NCBI GenBank assembly: GCA_003427395.1
Contig: BFEA01000963.1
Coordinates: 133,533-164,331, forward strand
DNA length: 30,799 bases
Source: Chara braunii
Lineage: Eukaryota > Streptophyta > Charophyceae > Charales > Characeae
Direction of reading: 5' to 3'
How positions within the stretch are numbered: the stretch's first letter is position 1; each line of letters begins with the position of its first letter. Position numbers and translations under genes: made by a program. Under the pieces are notes generated by a model. It was given only the letters and a program-made list of their open reading frames with translations, did not search any database and was not told where the DNA came from. This document shows, in pieces, positions 9,697 through 19,762 of the stretch.

Positions 9697-9900
9697 GACT
9701 GCCTTCGAAAAGTCAGACCTGCACAACAAGCGAGAGACAACAAGCAGGCACCCAGCAGGGTCAGCGACTGGGCCATTGGCCTAGGGAAATCCCACATACT
9801 CTCCACACCCATTCGCCCCAATCATCCACCTATCCAAGCACCTGACCTGGGTAATGTCTAGGAAGGACTTTATTCCTAACGAGGTCTCATGGCCCCTTAC
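9697..9900 (-). other. Spacer between integrase and ORF3
   Basis: A 204-nt stretch separates the integrase TAG (9901-9903) and the proposed ORF3 start. On the element strand it contains AG|GT junctions (for example CATTACCCAG|GTCAG) that could act as a splice acceptor for an ORF3 message, but the preceding pyrimidine tract is poor. The function is speculative. Confidence 0.3.
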
Positions 9901-10428
9901 CTATTCCCTGGCCACGAACTTCTTCAGCCTTGTCCCTGATACCCAGTCCTGCCATCCTGCCCCGTCCAGCTCCTCAATTTGGTACGCCCCAAACTCGCCA
10001 CACCGCACGATCCTATAGGGTCTCAGCCACCGCTTGTCGAGTTTCCTAGACCATTGCTTTTCCAGCGAGGAGTCGTACAGCAGCACCACGTCTCCAACCT
10101 TCAGCGGGTCCTTCCTTATTCGGGCCATCTGGTCCCATCTCATCTTGTCCTCCATACGACTTCTCTCTACCTGACCAGCGGCCTCTCGTAGCCTTTCCTC
10201 AACGGCTCCCACTTGTCGCGCCCGTATATCAAGCAGTTCTTCAAAGGGTAGGTTCACTTCCAGGTCCTGACGCCTCCACGTCTTCATGAAGCTTTTTATG
10301 GGGAAGGTGGCATGCCTCCCATACCATAGAGTGGCTGGCGCATACTTGGTGGTTCTTTTCACAGTAACATTTTCCACGAAGAAAGTTGCTCTCAGGAACT
10401 TCGGCCATTGGTTAGGCTTTCCCTCCAT
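9901..10428 (-). pseudogene. pol: Integrase C-terminal part (pol)
   Basis: This continues in the same frame as the integrase core but is cut off from it by an in-frame TAA at 10429-10431. It begins EGKPNQWPKFLRATFF and contains PATLWYGRHATFP, the conserved post-core Ty3/gypsy motif. A long basic helix follows, then KVGDVVLLYDSSLEKQ and a WLRPYRIV segment that corresponds to the GPY/F module. It ends at TAG 9901-9903. In intact elements this domain binds DNA and helps target integration. The length fits a normal gypsy integrase tail with no chromodomain, as none follows the GPY/F-like module. Confidence 0.85.
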
Positions 10429-11295
10429 TTATTTAGCCAGGAGATTTGTGATGGTGTTGTTCCCCCTCTCCACAGGTGCGTTCGCCTGGGGGTGTGCGGC
10501 AGCAGTATAGTTTGCTACCACGCCGTACCCCGCGAGCAAGGTCCGCACCTCGTTACAAGTGAACTCCGACCCCCGGTCCATCACAAATTCTCTGACGAAC
10601 GGATAGCGCAGGTAGTACTCTTCAATGCACCTGGCTAAAACTGGGTCAGTCTTTGTGCGAATAGCCCGACCGTCCACGAACCCAGTAAGGTTATCTCGTG
10701 CATCAAAGATATAATTATTTTCATCCTCCCCGAGTGGCATGAACAAGAGGTCCAGGTGTACGACTGCACCCACTTCCCTTTCTAGCCTGGGATGTAAATG
10801 CTCCCCAGGCCTTTGCGCTGACCTCTGTTGGCAAGGCACACAGGATTGGTAGTACTTGATGACCATAGTCAGCATTCCATCCGAACGGTATAACTCGCTT
10901 ATCTTCGCACACGTGGCACTAACCCCTATGTGCCCCCCTGCTATACCATCGTGTAAGGCTACTATGACATCGATCTGCCGGTTCCTCCCACATACGATCC
11001 TCTTGGGGTTCCCAACCTGTCGCCTTATAAACAAATGGCCATCTCTCACTAAATAGAGATGCCTCATCTTCAGGGCCTTAGCGCCTGCGTCCCTATCCCT
11101 CATTTCGCACGACCAGAGTAACCCTAATTCCCAATAAATTCCGTCATACTCCTCATCACGGAAGGTCTCCCTAATCTCTCCCTCTTCGAACTCGTCATCC
11201 TGACTCTCGGGAATGAAAAGTTCGCCCTTCTCGGAGCTGGCTCCGCCCTTCTGATCAAAGTTCCCCTGCAGGAGCGTGTTGGTGAGCAAGAACAT
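10429..11295 (-). pseudogene. pol: Integrase zinc-binding and catalytic core (pol)
   Basis: Integrase inserts the cDNA into the genome. Residues are numbered from the Met codon at 11295. The HHCC zinc finger uses H115, H122, C152 and C155 (HDGIAGGHIG ... CVPCQ). The catalytic triad is D182 (VVHLDLLFMP), D240 (FVMDRGSEF) and E276 (ANAPVERGN), a D-35-E spacing typical of retroelement integrases. All core residues survive. The frame is stopped upstream by TGA at 11296-11298 and downstream by TAA at 10429-10431, so no full integrase can be made without readthrough. Confidence 0.92.
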
Positions 11296-11400
11296 TCATC
11301 CCATTAGTTGCACATGCTCCTCTACTTGCGTCGGGCCTTCCTCTATCGTTCTCACCTCCTCCGCTAGACTGTGTCTTCCTGCCAACGCCAACCTCATCAT
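11296..11400 (-). pseudogene. pol: RNase H-integrase linker
   Basis: Thirty-five in-frame codons lie between two TGA stops (11401-11403 and 11296-11298), rich in Glu, Leu and Val. They join the RNase H and integrase segments in one frame, so the stops look like simple nonsense mutations in an originally continuous polyprotein. Confidence 0.7.
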
Positions 11401-11964
11401 TCAGCCAACCTCCCTACTCCCCCACGGATCTTCTTCCTGGAAGGGCTTGAGGACCAACTCCTCCTTCTGCTTGTACCCCCTTGGTGCTAGCCATATAGGA
11501 TGCGTGACGCAGCTAGGCACCCTCAGCGACCACTCATTTATGTGGAGGTGGACGTCCTCCTCCTGGTCCAAGAACCCATCAACTGGTGGGGTATCCTCAA
11601 TTGACTCTTGATTCACCCCGTCCCAGTTGGTACGACTCAACCCATCTGCCCTGTTCTTGTCCCCGGGTATCCTCTCCAACTCAAAGTTAAACATCCAAAT
11701 GTAAGTCAACCACCTCGCGACGGTTGGGTCAGATGGAGTATAGCTTTTCAGGGAACACGCCAGCGCGGTAGGGTCCACCCTCAAAATGAGCCTTCTGCCA
11801 AAGATGTAGTTCCGGAAGGTCCTTAGGCAATGGAGTACCGCCAATGTCTCCTTCTTGAACTGGGAGTAATTCCTCTCGGTCGTATTGAGGGTGCGACTTT
11901 CAAATCTTAACGGCCTCTCCTTCCCATCCGCATCCGCCTGAATCAGAAACCCTCCTAACAACAA
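11401..11964 (-). pseudogene. pol: RNase H domain (pol), missing first catalytic segment
   Basis: RNase H removes the RNA strand during reverse transcription. Numbered from the Met at 11964, E39 (FKKETLAVL), D64 (LRVDPTAL) and D107 (KNRADGLSR) match three catalytic positions. The conserved ARWLTYIWMFNFELERIPG stretch follows. The first catalytic Asp, normally in a VDxS strand just before GGFLIQ, is absent. The RT frame runs on as EEKPFVV to about 11955 and the RNase H frame begins abruptly at LLLGG, which implies a small frame-changing deletion there. The segment ends at TGA 11401-11403. Confidence 0.9.
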
Positions 11965-12025
11965 ACGGCTTCTCCTCCGTGACCTCGTAGTTCGGCGCTC
12001 CCAGCACCAAGCCTCCTTCCCTGAA

Positions 12026-13018
12026 TTATCTCTTCATTCTTTCCACAACCTTTTCCTGGTCTTCACCCCAGACCCACTCCTGATCCTGACGTACCAGCTT
12101 CCTCAAATGCTCCGTCTTGGTGGCGAAGTCCTTCACAAAACTCCTCCAAAACCCGCAGGTCCCAAGGAAGCTTCTCACGTCCGTTATCGATTGGAAGGGG
12201 ACTGACCACTCTAGGATCTTGTCCGTCTTCTTCACATCTGGCCTCCGCCCTTCCTCGTTGCAAACAAAGCCTAGAATCGTGGCCTCCCTCATGCAATGCT
12301 TCGACTTGGGGCCGCTCGTCGTCAGGTTGTGCTCTTCCAGCAGACCCAGAACCTGATCGATATCCTGGACGTGTTTCCAGACGAACCGCCTCACTCCTGG
12401 CATCACTTCGTCTTCCTCCTTTTCCTTTGGACCCTTGACCGCCAAGTCGTCAATGTAGGGTTGAGTGATATGTGGACTAACTGTCTGCATGGCCCTAATC
12501 ATGTGCCTTTGCACCATTGCCACCGCATAAGTCCATCCCTGAGGTGCCACGTTCATGTGGATCAACCCCCTTGGCGTATGCATCGCCGTCACCGGCCTAT
12601 CCGGTGGGTACACAGGAAACTGGTCATACCCAGAATAGAGGTCTATAAGTGAGATTATAGGCCTCCCCACGCATGACTCTGACAGGGCGTCCGCGTTCGG
12701 CAATCCTCCCACGTCCCGCACTGTCACTGCGTTCAATCGTTGCAGATCCTGCACCCACCGCAGCGTTCCTTTCGGGTTGATAAAACAAAACGAGGGGGAA
12801 GCGTACGGTCCACTGGAGTAATCCGCCACGTACGTCCTCATCTTCCCATCCAGGTAATCCACCACCTTCTTCACCTCATCCGGATTCGGGTACCGCGCGC
12901 CCCTCAAGTTCCACGGCTCGTGTGGGACGGTATGGATTCGTATCATTGGGATCTTATCCACGTCCAACCTCCCACGCTCGTCGTTATTAAACGCATACGC
13001 GCAATGCCTCCTCTTCAT
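12026..13018 (-). pseudogene. pol: Reverse transcriptase domain (pol)
   Basis: This segment copies element RNA into DNA. Numbered from the Met at 13018, palm motif A is IDLYSGYDQF (D126) and motif C is YIDD at 188-191 (D190, D191), so all three catalytic Asp residues are present. Motif B reads NVAPQGWTYAVAMVQR rather than the usual MPFGLTNAPATFQ of most plant gypsy elements. The motif after YIDD is LAVKGP, and the connection has DVRSFLGTCGFWRSFVKDFA. It ends in TAA at 12026-12028, after which the same frame continues into the RNase H lead-in. Upstream it is separated from protease by a frame change. Confidence 0.95.
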
Positions 13019-13249
13019 GGTTCCACCATCTGGGTCCTTTCCTGGGGCAAAAGGAAGCCAGGCTCGCCGATTATCAGTCCCTCCTCGTTCTCATTATTGA
13101 TGCGGCACGGTCCTACCTGCGCGCGCTCCCGCATACGCCTTATCAGCCTTCGCTCCCGTTCATAATAGACTTCCTCGTCCTCCGTGACAAGCATGGGGAC
13201 CGGGCGGCACTTCTTGTCTATGGTCTTGTACCACCTTTGGGAACCCTGC
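13019..13249 (-). pseudogene. pol: Protease-RT connector in a shifted frame
   Basis: A different minus-strand frame from its two neighbours reads SQRWYKTIDKKCRPVPMLV and ends PGFLLPQERTQMVEP, stopping at a TGA that overlaps the first codon of the RT segment. The content is clearly protein-like and belongs between protease and RT. Since the flanking segments share one frame and this one does not, two compensating indels are implied, near 13250 and near 13020. Programmed frameshifting is less likely because the frame shifts out and then back. Confidence 0.75.
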
Positions 13250-15364
13250 TTAAGCGTCCCCTAAAAAAGGCCGACTTGTCGTTTGGGCCTGGGCCATCGC
13301 AGGGTCTCCTTTCCTCCCGGGAAGCCGATAGATCAACTCTACTTCTCCCACCTGAGGGTTTTCCAGGACCTGCTCCCTCAACGCCTTGATAGCCTGAGGG
13401 TCCGCCATATCATGCGCCGCCACCACCTCCATTGCCTTATTTACATCATTAAGGCTCAGGGATAATACCTCGCGCGCTCCTTCCTCCTCCCGCTCCTCCC
13501 GGAGTCTCAGTCGCGCGTACTCAGACTCCTCGAAGGTAAAGGAGTCGAGGTTGAGCCTGTTCCTCCCACTTTCGGGCCCTGTGTTCCGGCATTTGATGAT
13601 TTCATAGTTCCCACAAGCCGGATCAGATAGCGCCAGGATCATCGTCCCCTCATGCTTGTTGAAGACTAGGGTCTCCGTTCGGCAGATGAACGACCTCCCC
13701 AGAAGGATGGGGTGGTCAACATCGGGCATGACAAAGAAACACGTTCGCGCCCTTACCCTCCCAATCTCCACCATCACATTAGACGCGGTGCCGCAGAAGA
13801 TGGCCTTGCAGTTGGCGCCATGCAACACGCCATGGTCCGAATGGTCAACTTCCAATCCCAACATCGTTGTGTCCCGCTCCCGGATGATATTCATCTCCGC
13901 ACCCGTGTCCACCATTGTGATGCTCGGCTGGTCCCTCACCTTCAAGTCTACCAACCCACACGCCACACATTTCCAATCCATCCTAGTGCTTACCTCTGTC
14001 CACTCTATCTCCCTGGGCAGAATTGAACTTAGGTGGACATTGGGCACTAACCTTCGCGAGGGCCGCCCTTTCAGTTCGCCCCTAAGCCTTGGTGCTGAGG
14101 CCAAGATATCCTTTAAGTTCATCAGATCGTTATGGCCCTCCAGGAGCTTATCCACCATCCGCTCCACATCAAAGCCTTCCTCCAGCCGAACCGCATACTT
14201 CCTCCTTTTTGGCACGCCATCATGCAGACTCGGCTCCACCCCTCCCTGAACCCCTCTCTTCTTGGCCCTCTGTTCCACCCTCCGGTCCTCTTCCTGCCGA
14301 AGCCTCTCGTCCTCTTCGTCATCACCCTCATCTTCCTCTTCTTGGACCTCTACCACTTCCTTCCTTCGCTCGGGCTCAGGGTCCTTTCGAGGGGGCGCCC
14401 GACTGGGTGCCTGGCTGGGCCCTTGACTGGTGGTAGCCTTACTTTGGCCCCTAGTCTGCGCCCGTGGTACCCTTCCATGCGACGTAGGGGGTCTGAAGGT
14501 CATTCCTGACCTAGGACCTGCCCCGGTTGTCGCCACACTTGGACATCCTTGCGTTCCTGGCGACGACTCCGGACCGGACCCATAGAGCATCACCTCAAGA
14601 AGGCTTATTTTCCATTCCCGGGCCCTTTCACACATCGCCCTTAGCCGTTCATGATAACTGCCGACCTTTACAAGCAGGTCCTCCATTCTCTCCAACATGG
14701 TCAAGGCCGACTCTCCCACCACCTCCTGCGTCTCTTCGTCGGACTCAACCACTATGGGCTCCTCCTTTGTAGTCCCCGCCCTCAACTGCTGAGTCACTTC
14801 CTCATTTTCACCCACAACCTCTTCGACTCTTACGCCGGGGTCTTGCCTTTCCTTCCATATCCTGAACATTGCCGAGGCTGCTGGAGGCCCTGCCGCTGCC
14901 CGCCTCAGGGCTTCCTGCCTGATCCCTCCTGGGGTCTTAGGATCAATGTGCTTTCCCCACCGGTCATATATATCCCCGTCCATACAGGTAGAGATTAGTC
15001 CTGCCAACTCATCGTCCCGCCGCTGTTGGCAAAACCGTACAGTGTGGCCCATCTCGCCACAATGCCAACAAGTCGCGTTCCACCAGTCGAAGCGTGGCCT
15101 CCCATACCCTTGGCCTCCTCCTTGGCTGCCCTGTCTACCTTGGTTCTGACCCCCTCGACCATTCCAGCCTCCTCCACGGCCTCCACCATTTCCTCCTCGC
15201 CCCCGGCCGCCCCCTCCTCTACCCCCGTGGCCCCGGCCCCCGTTGCCCTGCCCGCCTTGTCCTTGGCCTCCTCCCCCGGCCACACTAGCTTGCGAGGCCT
15301 GCTGGGAGGGCGACGGTTGGGCCACGGGCTGGCTTTGGGTCAGCGGGTAGCTCGGGGGCCCCAT
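13250..15364 (-). pseudogene. gag-pol: Gag C-terminal region with CCHC knuckle, plus aspartic protease
   Basis: A 704-codon open stretch, numbered from the ATG at 15364; the frame is open upstream to a TAG at 15410. Residues 30-90 are a Gly/Arg/Gln-rich RGG-type tract likely to bind RNA. The CCHC knuckle is C99, C102, H107, C112 (CWHCGEMGHTVRFC). Residues 150-420 are an acidic and charged linker with a helical EALTMLERMEDLL segment. The retropepsin-like protease has D486-T-G-A (MVDTGAEMNII) and the flap-side ILLGRSF at 553-559. It cleaves the polyprotein. The frame ends at TAA 13250-13252 where a frame change occurs. Confidence 0.9.
15029..15070 (-). other. CCHC zinc knuckle of the 5' gag
   Basis: The peptide CWHCGEMGHTVRFC fits CX2CX4HX4C and follows an RGG-rich tract. 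The residues after it, D-x-x-AG...DGDIYDRWG, have the same layout as those after the ORF3 knuckle at 7156-7197. Confidence 0.93.
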
Positions 15365-15919
15365 ACTCGCTGATGGGCCTGAATAGGGGACCGTGTGCCC
15401 CGTGTGAACCTAACTCCCTCCACACGAGACACATTGGTTGCAACTAGGCCAGGGCACGGACTGACAATGCGGCACCCAGTGCCCGCAAGTTGGTGGCGGT
15501 CCCATGTGCGATGGTCCTGCTGATGCTGGCGCGGCCGCGGCGACAGGCGATGGTGCGGCAATGGCTTGGGGAGCCTGCCCCTTTCCTGACACCTGCCCTC
15601 CCTGCAGCAAATTGCACTGCTTCCTCTGGGCCTAAGTCAGGACTTGGGAACCTGTCTCCCCTCCGCCATAGTCTTCTTGCCCAGCCTCCTCGTCCACTGA
15701 CCCTGACGTCCGGCCTTGAGCCACCAGCACCCCTCTTTTCTGCATCTCCGCTTTATTGTCGTACCCCAGGGCTGCCAACACGTCTGTGACAATTCTCTTC
15801 ACCCCTGGTGTCCCGGATGCGGTAGCATCCCTCTCCTTCCTCTTGCGCCTTTGCAGCCTCATTTGATGCTGCTCCACCTGGTCCAGGCTCCCTTCTTCCA
15901 CTCCCTTATCTATGGTTGC
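15365..15919 (-). pseudogene. gag: Gag middle region, two amber stops
   Basis: The gag frame continues from the capsid part to the knuckle part through TAG codons at 15632-15634 and 15410-15412. It encodes a basic/Gln-rich helix (QHQMRLQRRKRKERD), a short segment GVKRIVTDVLAALGYD, and Pro/Ala/Gly/Gln-rich linker. Together with the TAG at 15920-15922, all three interruptions of gag are TAG and none is TAA or TGA. I read them as decay. There is no recognisable readthrough signal such as CAATTA after any of them. Confidence 0.75.
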
Positions 15920-16444
15920 CTAGGTGAGCCTCTTGCTCCCTTCCCCATACTTTGTCATCTCTGTGGCCTCCGAACCCGTAAGCAGCCCCAAAAACGTGGC
16001 GCACTGCGCATCCTTCGAAATCCTATGCACTTTCCTCGCCCTTTTCTTGAATTCGTGCACGAACGCCCCAATCGCGGAAAAGTCGTCCTTATTCATGGCT
16101 TCCAAATCTGCCATGGTCAACAAACCATCCCCCAACCTGTATTTCCTCATCATCAGGTCCCTGAACCTCACCCAACTGCCATTTGCAGCGTCCACCACTC
16201 TACCCACCTCTTTATGGTGGCTGAGAAGGACGTATCTCATGATTCGTTGAAACTTCACGTGGTCCGCCAACCCCACCAGCGCCTGCTCAACCAGATCCAG
16301 CCACTCAGACACCCGGTCCCCTTTGAAATGGAAAATCTCGACCTTTGGGACATTACTCGGCGCCCTCTCGCGCTTATCCAGGGCCTCGACGAGGTCGTCG
16401 ATTGTTAGGAGCTTTGTCCCGCCGTCCGCCATACCTTCTGGCAT
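15920..16444 (-). pseudogene. gag: Gag capsid-like N-terminal domain
   Basis: Gag forms the particle shell. The start ATG at 16444 is the first Met of the frame after the ~400-nt leader. The 174 residues include a helical N-terminus (TIDDLVEALDKRERAP), then VEIFHFKGDRVSEWLDLVEQAL, the classical start of the retrotransposon gag domain. These are followed by WVRFRDLMMRKYRLGD and DFSAIGAFVHEFKKRARKV, typical of the second half of that domain. It ends at TAG 15920-15922 but is in frame with the rest of gag. Confidence 0.88.
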
Positions 16445-16830
16445 TTCAATTGACTGCCTCTGGCTTCAATCCCCCCCTGTTATAGGGAACAGTACAATGC
16501 ACAGGTTCCACTCAACAACCCAATCCATCATACTCCTATCAGACCGACCACTTAAACATCCATCGCTCTAGACCCATCAGTCATTCCTTCTCATATTTCC
16601 CTTGAACTTACCTAGATAACACTCACCCTCATCCTAGGACTTTCCTCACACACTTACTCCAATCAAACTGTCACCCAGACCACCAATCAATCAATCATCC
16701 GACCCATAATTATATAGATCACCATACAATCTATCTCATAGTCCTTCTCTTACTCACTCATATGCCTAGTTTCTAGCTTATTCCAATACCCGGATGTCGT
16801 TCCACCAGGGACAACAATAGGCTTCCGTTA
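16445..16830 (-). other. 5' leader of the retrotransposon
   Basis: About 390 nt between the primer-binding site and the first gag ATG. No open frame of note and no recognised motif. It would carry packaging signals in a working element, but none can be identified by eye. Confidence 0.6.
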
Positions 16831-16848
16831 TCCCCGGCAACGGCGCCC
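16831..16848 (-). promoter_or_regulatory. Primer-binding site for tRNA-Asp
   Basis: The plus strand reads ATCCCCGGCAACGGCGCC, matching the 3' end of plant tRNA-Asp as I recall it, apart from the terminal CCA-side base. It lies 2-3 nt inside the LTR end (TGTCGAGCGC on the plus strand), the usual distance. It would prime minus-strand cDNA synthesis. Asp-type PBSs are also known from other plant gypsy elements. Coordinates are good to about 1 nt. Confidence 0.85.
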
Positions 16849-16850
16849 GC

Positions 16851-17759
16851 TGTCGAGCGCGTCGGCCCGGCATCGCACACGACGACGCGGGACCCTCTCG
16901 GCCGCGTCACGCAGGAGTTGGACCAACCTCGACATAGCACGCGAATGGAGCTTCCTTAGGCCGCTCCGGCCGAGTGCGCCAACCATACCTCTCGCGAGCC
17001 CCTACGACAGGATAAGGCCTACGCGAGGCACAACTTACCTCCACCTTACGGGAGCTGTCACCTCCCATCGGTGGGCGTATCCCCGCCGAGCTACCAGTCC
17101 ACAATACGAAAGTTGATCAGTTGCAATCGCAGAGGTGGACTAGCCGAGGGCGTTTCTCGTTCNCTGTAGCATAGGGGGTACGTGCGGTAATACGCCTATC
17201 GGACCNGCACGAGAACCGACATCCTGGGGGGCTGAAGTCCCAGGTGCGGGTCGTCGTCGGTCAACTAGGACGCATCCCACACACCACGCGCGCACCACTT
17301 CATGAACACGCAAAAGAACACATGCACACACGCACACGCACATACAATGCACTACAACACGAACAACGCGGGCACTATACGAACAACGCGACGACGCTCC
17401 TAGCCCCTCGGTAGCCGTCCCATAATTTCTCGATACGGAAGTCGAGTGGGCATCGCGCGCGAGGCTTAATATAAAATCGCGCGGACGCAAGGCTAACTCA
17501 TACCGACTCGCAATGCAAACGTACGCAAGCGGTCGCAATGATGGCGTACCTTGTAGTACCCATACTCACGCGGTCCTCGTTAATCTCGAGGGTCGCGTTC
17601 GACACTCAAGTGTCGGCTGACACGCGCCTAGAGGGTTAATCTCTCGANGCTGAACAACCGTCATGCGCGGTTGAAGGCTACACACCCTCTTCTGCACCCT
17701 TATGCAGAGTGGGTGGTACACAGGCCCATGCCTGTGGTGGTAGTCGTCCCTCGCGGCCC
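16851..17759 (-). repeat. Right (5') LTR, visible portion
   Basis: Matches 2967-3874. The inner terminus is well defined by the CA end and the PBS. The outer edge at 17759 is where similarity to the left copy stops abruptly, but there is no convincing TG start on the element strand shared by both copies, nor a target duplication. The LTR may therefore be truncated here. N at 17163, 17206 and 17648 mirrors the left copy. The AG|GTAAGT donor-like site is at 17033-17040. Confidence 0.85.
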
Positions 17760-19720
17760 AAGCCAAGACTCAGTTAAGCATGAGTAATCCTCCAGTGCTA
17801 CAGACCATAGCTGCAGCAGGTCAGAAACCATTGTATAAGTCGTAAAAAAGTCAGTCGGTATAGCATTCGTTGTCGAGAGGAGGCGGTGCATTTGCTTCTA
17901 TAGGCTATATAGCAGAAGAAGCGGCAGTTATATTCTTGACGCAAGCGGTCAGGTGTTTTACGGCGAGATTATTGTCATCTTTACGTAATTGGCTGGAATG
18001 ATTAACTCCATTTAATGCAAAGATTGGGCTATTCTTAGCAGTAGCATGTTAAAACACGTAGTCAGTCCTAGGTACGTAGAAGAATAAAGCACGGTTGCAT
18101 AAGGAGTTAGGTGGAGCTAACCCAAGGATTGAATATTGGTGAAGAGGTAGTAGGCATCCATAAAAAAGACAGCCAAGAGAACGGGGCGGGAGAAGTAGCA
18201 ACATTTATTACTGAGTGGGGAAGGGGGGAGTGATTACCACGAGGCAGACGGTACTTAGTGGCTATAAGCAAACCTAGCCGAGTTACCAGCAGTTAAATGG
18301 ATAAGCGTTTGTGTGTTGATTACTGCCAGTCCAAGAGTTGAGTATGGTCAAATTGGCGGGAACATTACTGCGGGACGGGAGTCGGTGTTTTATCGTTTGT
18401 ATGATCCGCATATGGAGGCCCAAACTTATTGTCAGACATAGCCCTTCATAGTGGTGCTCGCTTTAGAAGAAGTGTCAACCGATCATGCACGCTCTTTGGT
18501 CTAAAAAGGAGGCTAACCCAGTTGAAATCCTCAAATAACTCCTTGCTTTTGCTGGCTCAAAAGAATGAGAAGAATGTATATAGGATATTATGCCCACGCG
18601 GGTAAAGTGCAACGTTGAGCATGGAAAATTTCGTGATTCGTGGGAACGGGCCAAATATATATAGCAACTTCTGGTGAGGAGAGACAGGAGAAGCGATTTA
18701 CGTTCTTCACAAGGAGCAATCGAAACACGATACAAATTTCCTTATAAAGTGACGACATATATATCTAAGATAAGTTGCTTATGGGAGGAAAGATTTACAT
18801 TTCTGAAGAGGCAAGACAACAGTAATAACTTTGTCAATCTAGGCAACGCATGCTGTATGTACATCTGAGAGCCATCTTATTTATTTTGGGTTGGAAGTCG
18901 GAGCGCTTCGTCTTATACACTTACGGAGGTACCAACGAATTGTCCGACGAAGCAACTCATAGTGTAGAGTGATCTTGATCCCTTAGGGTAAAAATATGTT
19001 GTTATCAAAAATAAATTCCTTGTATTAATAAAAATTATACTGTGTATTATGGAAGATTTCGTGATTTATGGATGGGGGCTAAAATTTCAAACAAAAAACC
19101 TCTTTTAGTGAGTAGAAATGGGGTCAGTAATTTAGATTACTCACAGGAGGTAAGCACAATGCGTCACGAAAAACATGTACTTGCATGGTTGGTGAAGAAC
19201 GTTTTTATTATTGACCAGACAATCCTATATTTCCCTCTGAAAACGACATGTTCAGACTAAGCTGCTAGTGTCGTATATGCGTCGGGGTCGTTCAAAAAAG
19301 GTTTAAAATTAAAATTGGGTCGGAAAGGTTTTTTAACGCATCGCCATGTATAATGGTAAGGTGGAGCAGCGAGAACAGCAATAGAAGAAAGCAGAAAACA
19401 TACTCATAGTCAAATTCTTATAAAGTGAAAGTACGAAAAAGCGGGGCGGAAGAGCCCACAAATTTCATGAGAGATGTTTCGAACAACATCTAACATACTG
19501 CCTCAACACAAACTGAAAACCGGTTACTGCTCTTTAGTGATAGCAAGACATCGTCCTAGTAATCAATAGTTACGCTGTCGGGACAAAAACCTCTGTGAGG
19601 GTTTCTGCCCGAGTTTTCAAGGTCAGACACTGGCCAACTTTTTCGTTGAGGAACATGATGAGATTAACGTTGCCAAAGTTATTCAGACCAATCCTATAAC
19701 TGAGAAACCTAAAGCCTGGC
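17760..19720. other. AT-rich DNA without recognisable genes
   Basis: About 2 kb with only short, unrelated open frames (under 90 codons) and no domain that I recognise. Short degenerate repeats occur: a segment around ATTTCGTGATT with flanking GG and TGG appears near 18625 and 19050, and a segment with GAGTRGAGAAGGGG followed by ATTAC and CAGGA appears near 18200, 19110 and 25530. These look like remains of an old dispersed repeat. Poor alignment by eye prevents defining its ends. Confidence 0.5.
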
Positions 19721-19725
19721 GTCGT

Positions 19726-19762
19726 TGACGTATGACGTCGTGACGTGTGACGTTGTCGACGT
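19726..19762. promoter_or_regulatory. Cluster of TGACG(T) motifs
   Basis: GACGT starts at 19727, 19734, 19742, 19749 and 19758, four of them as TGACGT, spaced 7-9 bp. TGACG is the core recognised by plant TGA-type bZIP factors (as-1-like) and TGACGT is CRE-like. No gene start is recognisable beside it, so a regulatory role is conjecture. It could also be a small degenerate tandem repeat. Confidence 0.4.

Larger units (their letters stand above)
2967..17759 (-). mobile_element. Large Ty3/gypsy LTR retrotransposon, decayed
   Basis: A 14.8 kb element is read right to left. The order is 5' LTR (16851-17759), tRNA-Asp PBS (~16831-16848), leader, gag, CCHC knuckle and aspartic protease, RT, RNase H, integrase, a second gag-like ORF (7078-9696), a long non-coding tail and 3' LTR (2967-3874 as visible). 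The PR-RT-RH-IN order is diagnostic of Ty3/gypsy. Gag, pol and the third ORF are broken by at least twelve in-frame stops plus frame changes, so this copy is not autonomous. No target-site duplication is visible, because the right LTR seems to stop at an assembly or truncation point. The host is probably a charophyte. The third ORF is an unusual addition. Confidence 0.9.

Noticed and set aside
13656-14249. 197-codon plus-strand frame opposite the protease region
   Set aside because: It is a shadow of the real minus-strand gag-pol frame, which carries the knuckle and DTGA motifs.
15716-16408. 230-codon plus-strand frame opposite gag
   Set aside because: Shadow of the minus-strand gag domain, with no domain of its own.
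2967-17759. 5-bp target-site duplication of the gypsy element
   Set aside because: The bases left of 2967 (CCCGC) do not match those right of 17759. The right edge is probably not the true LTR end.
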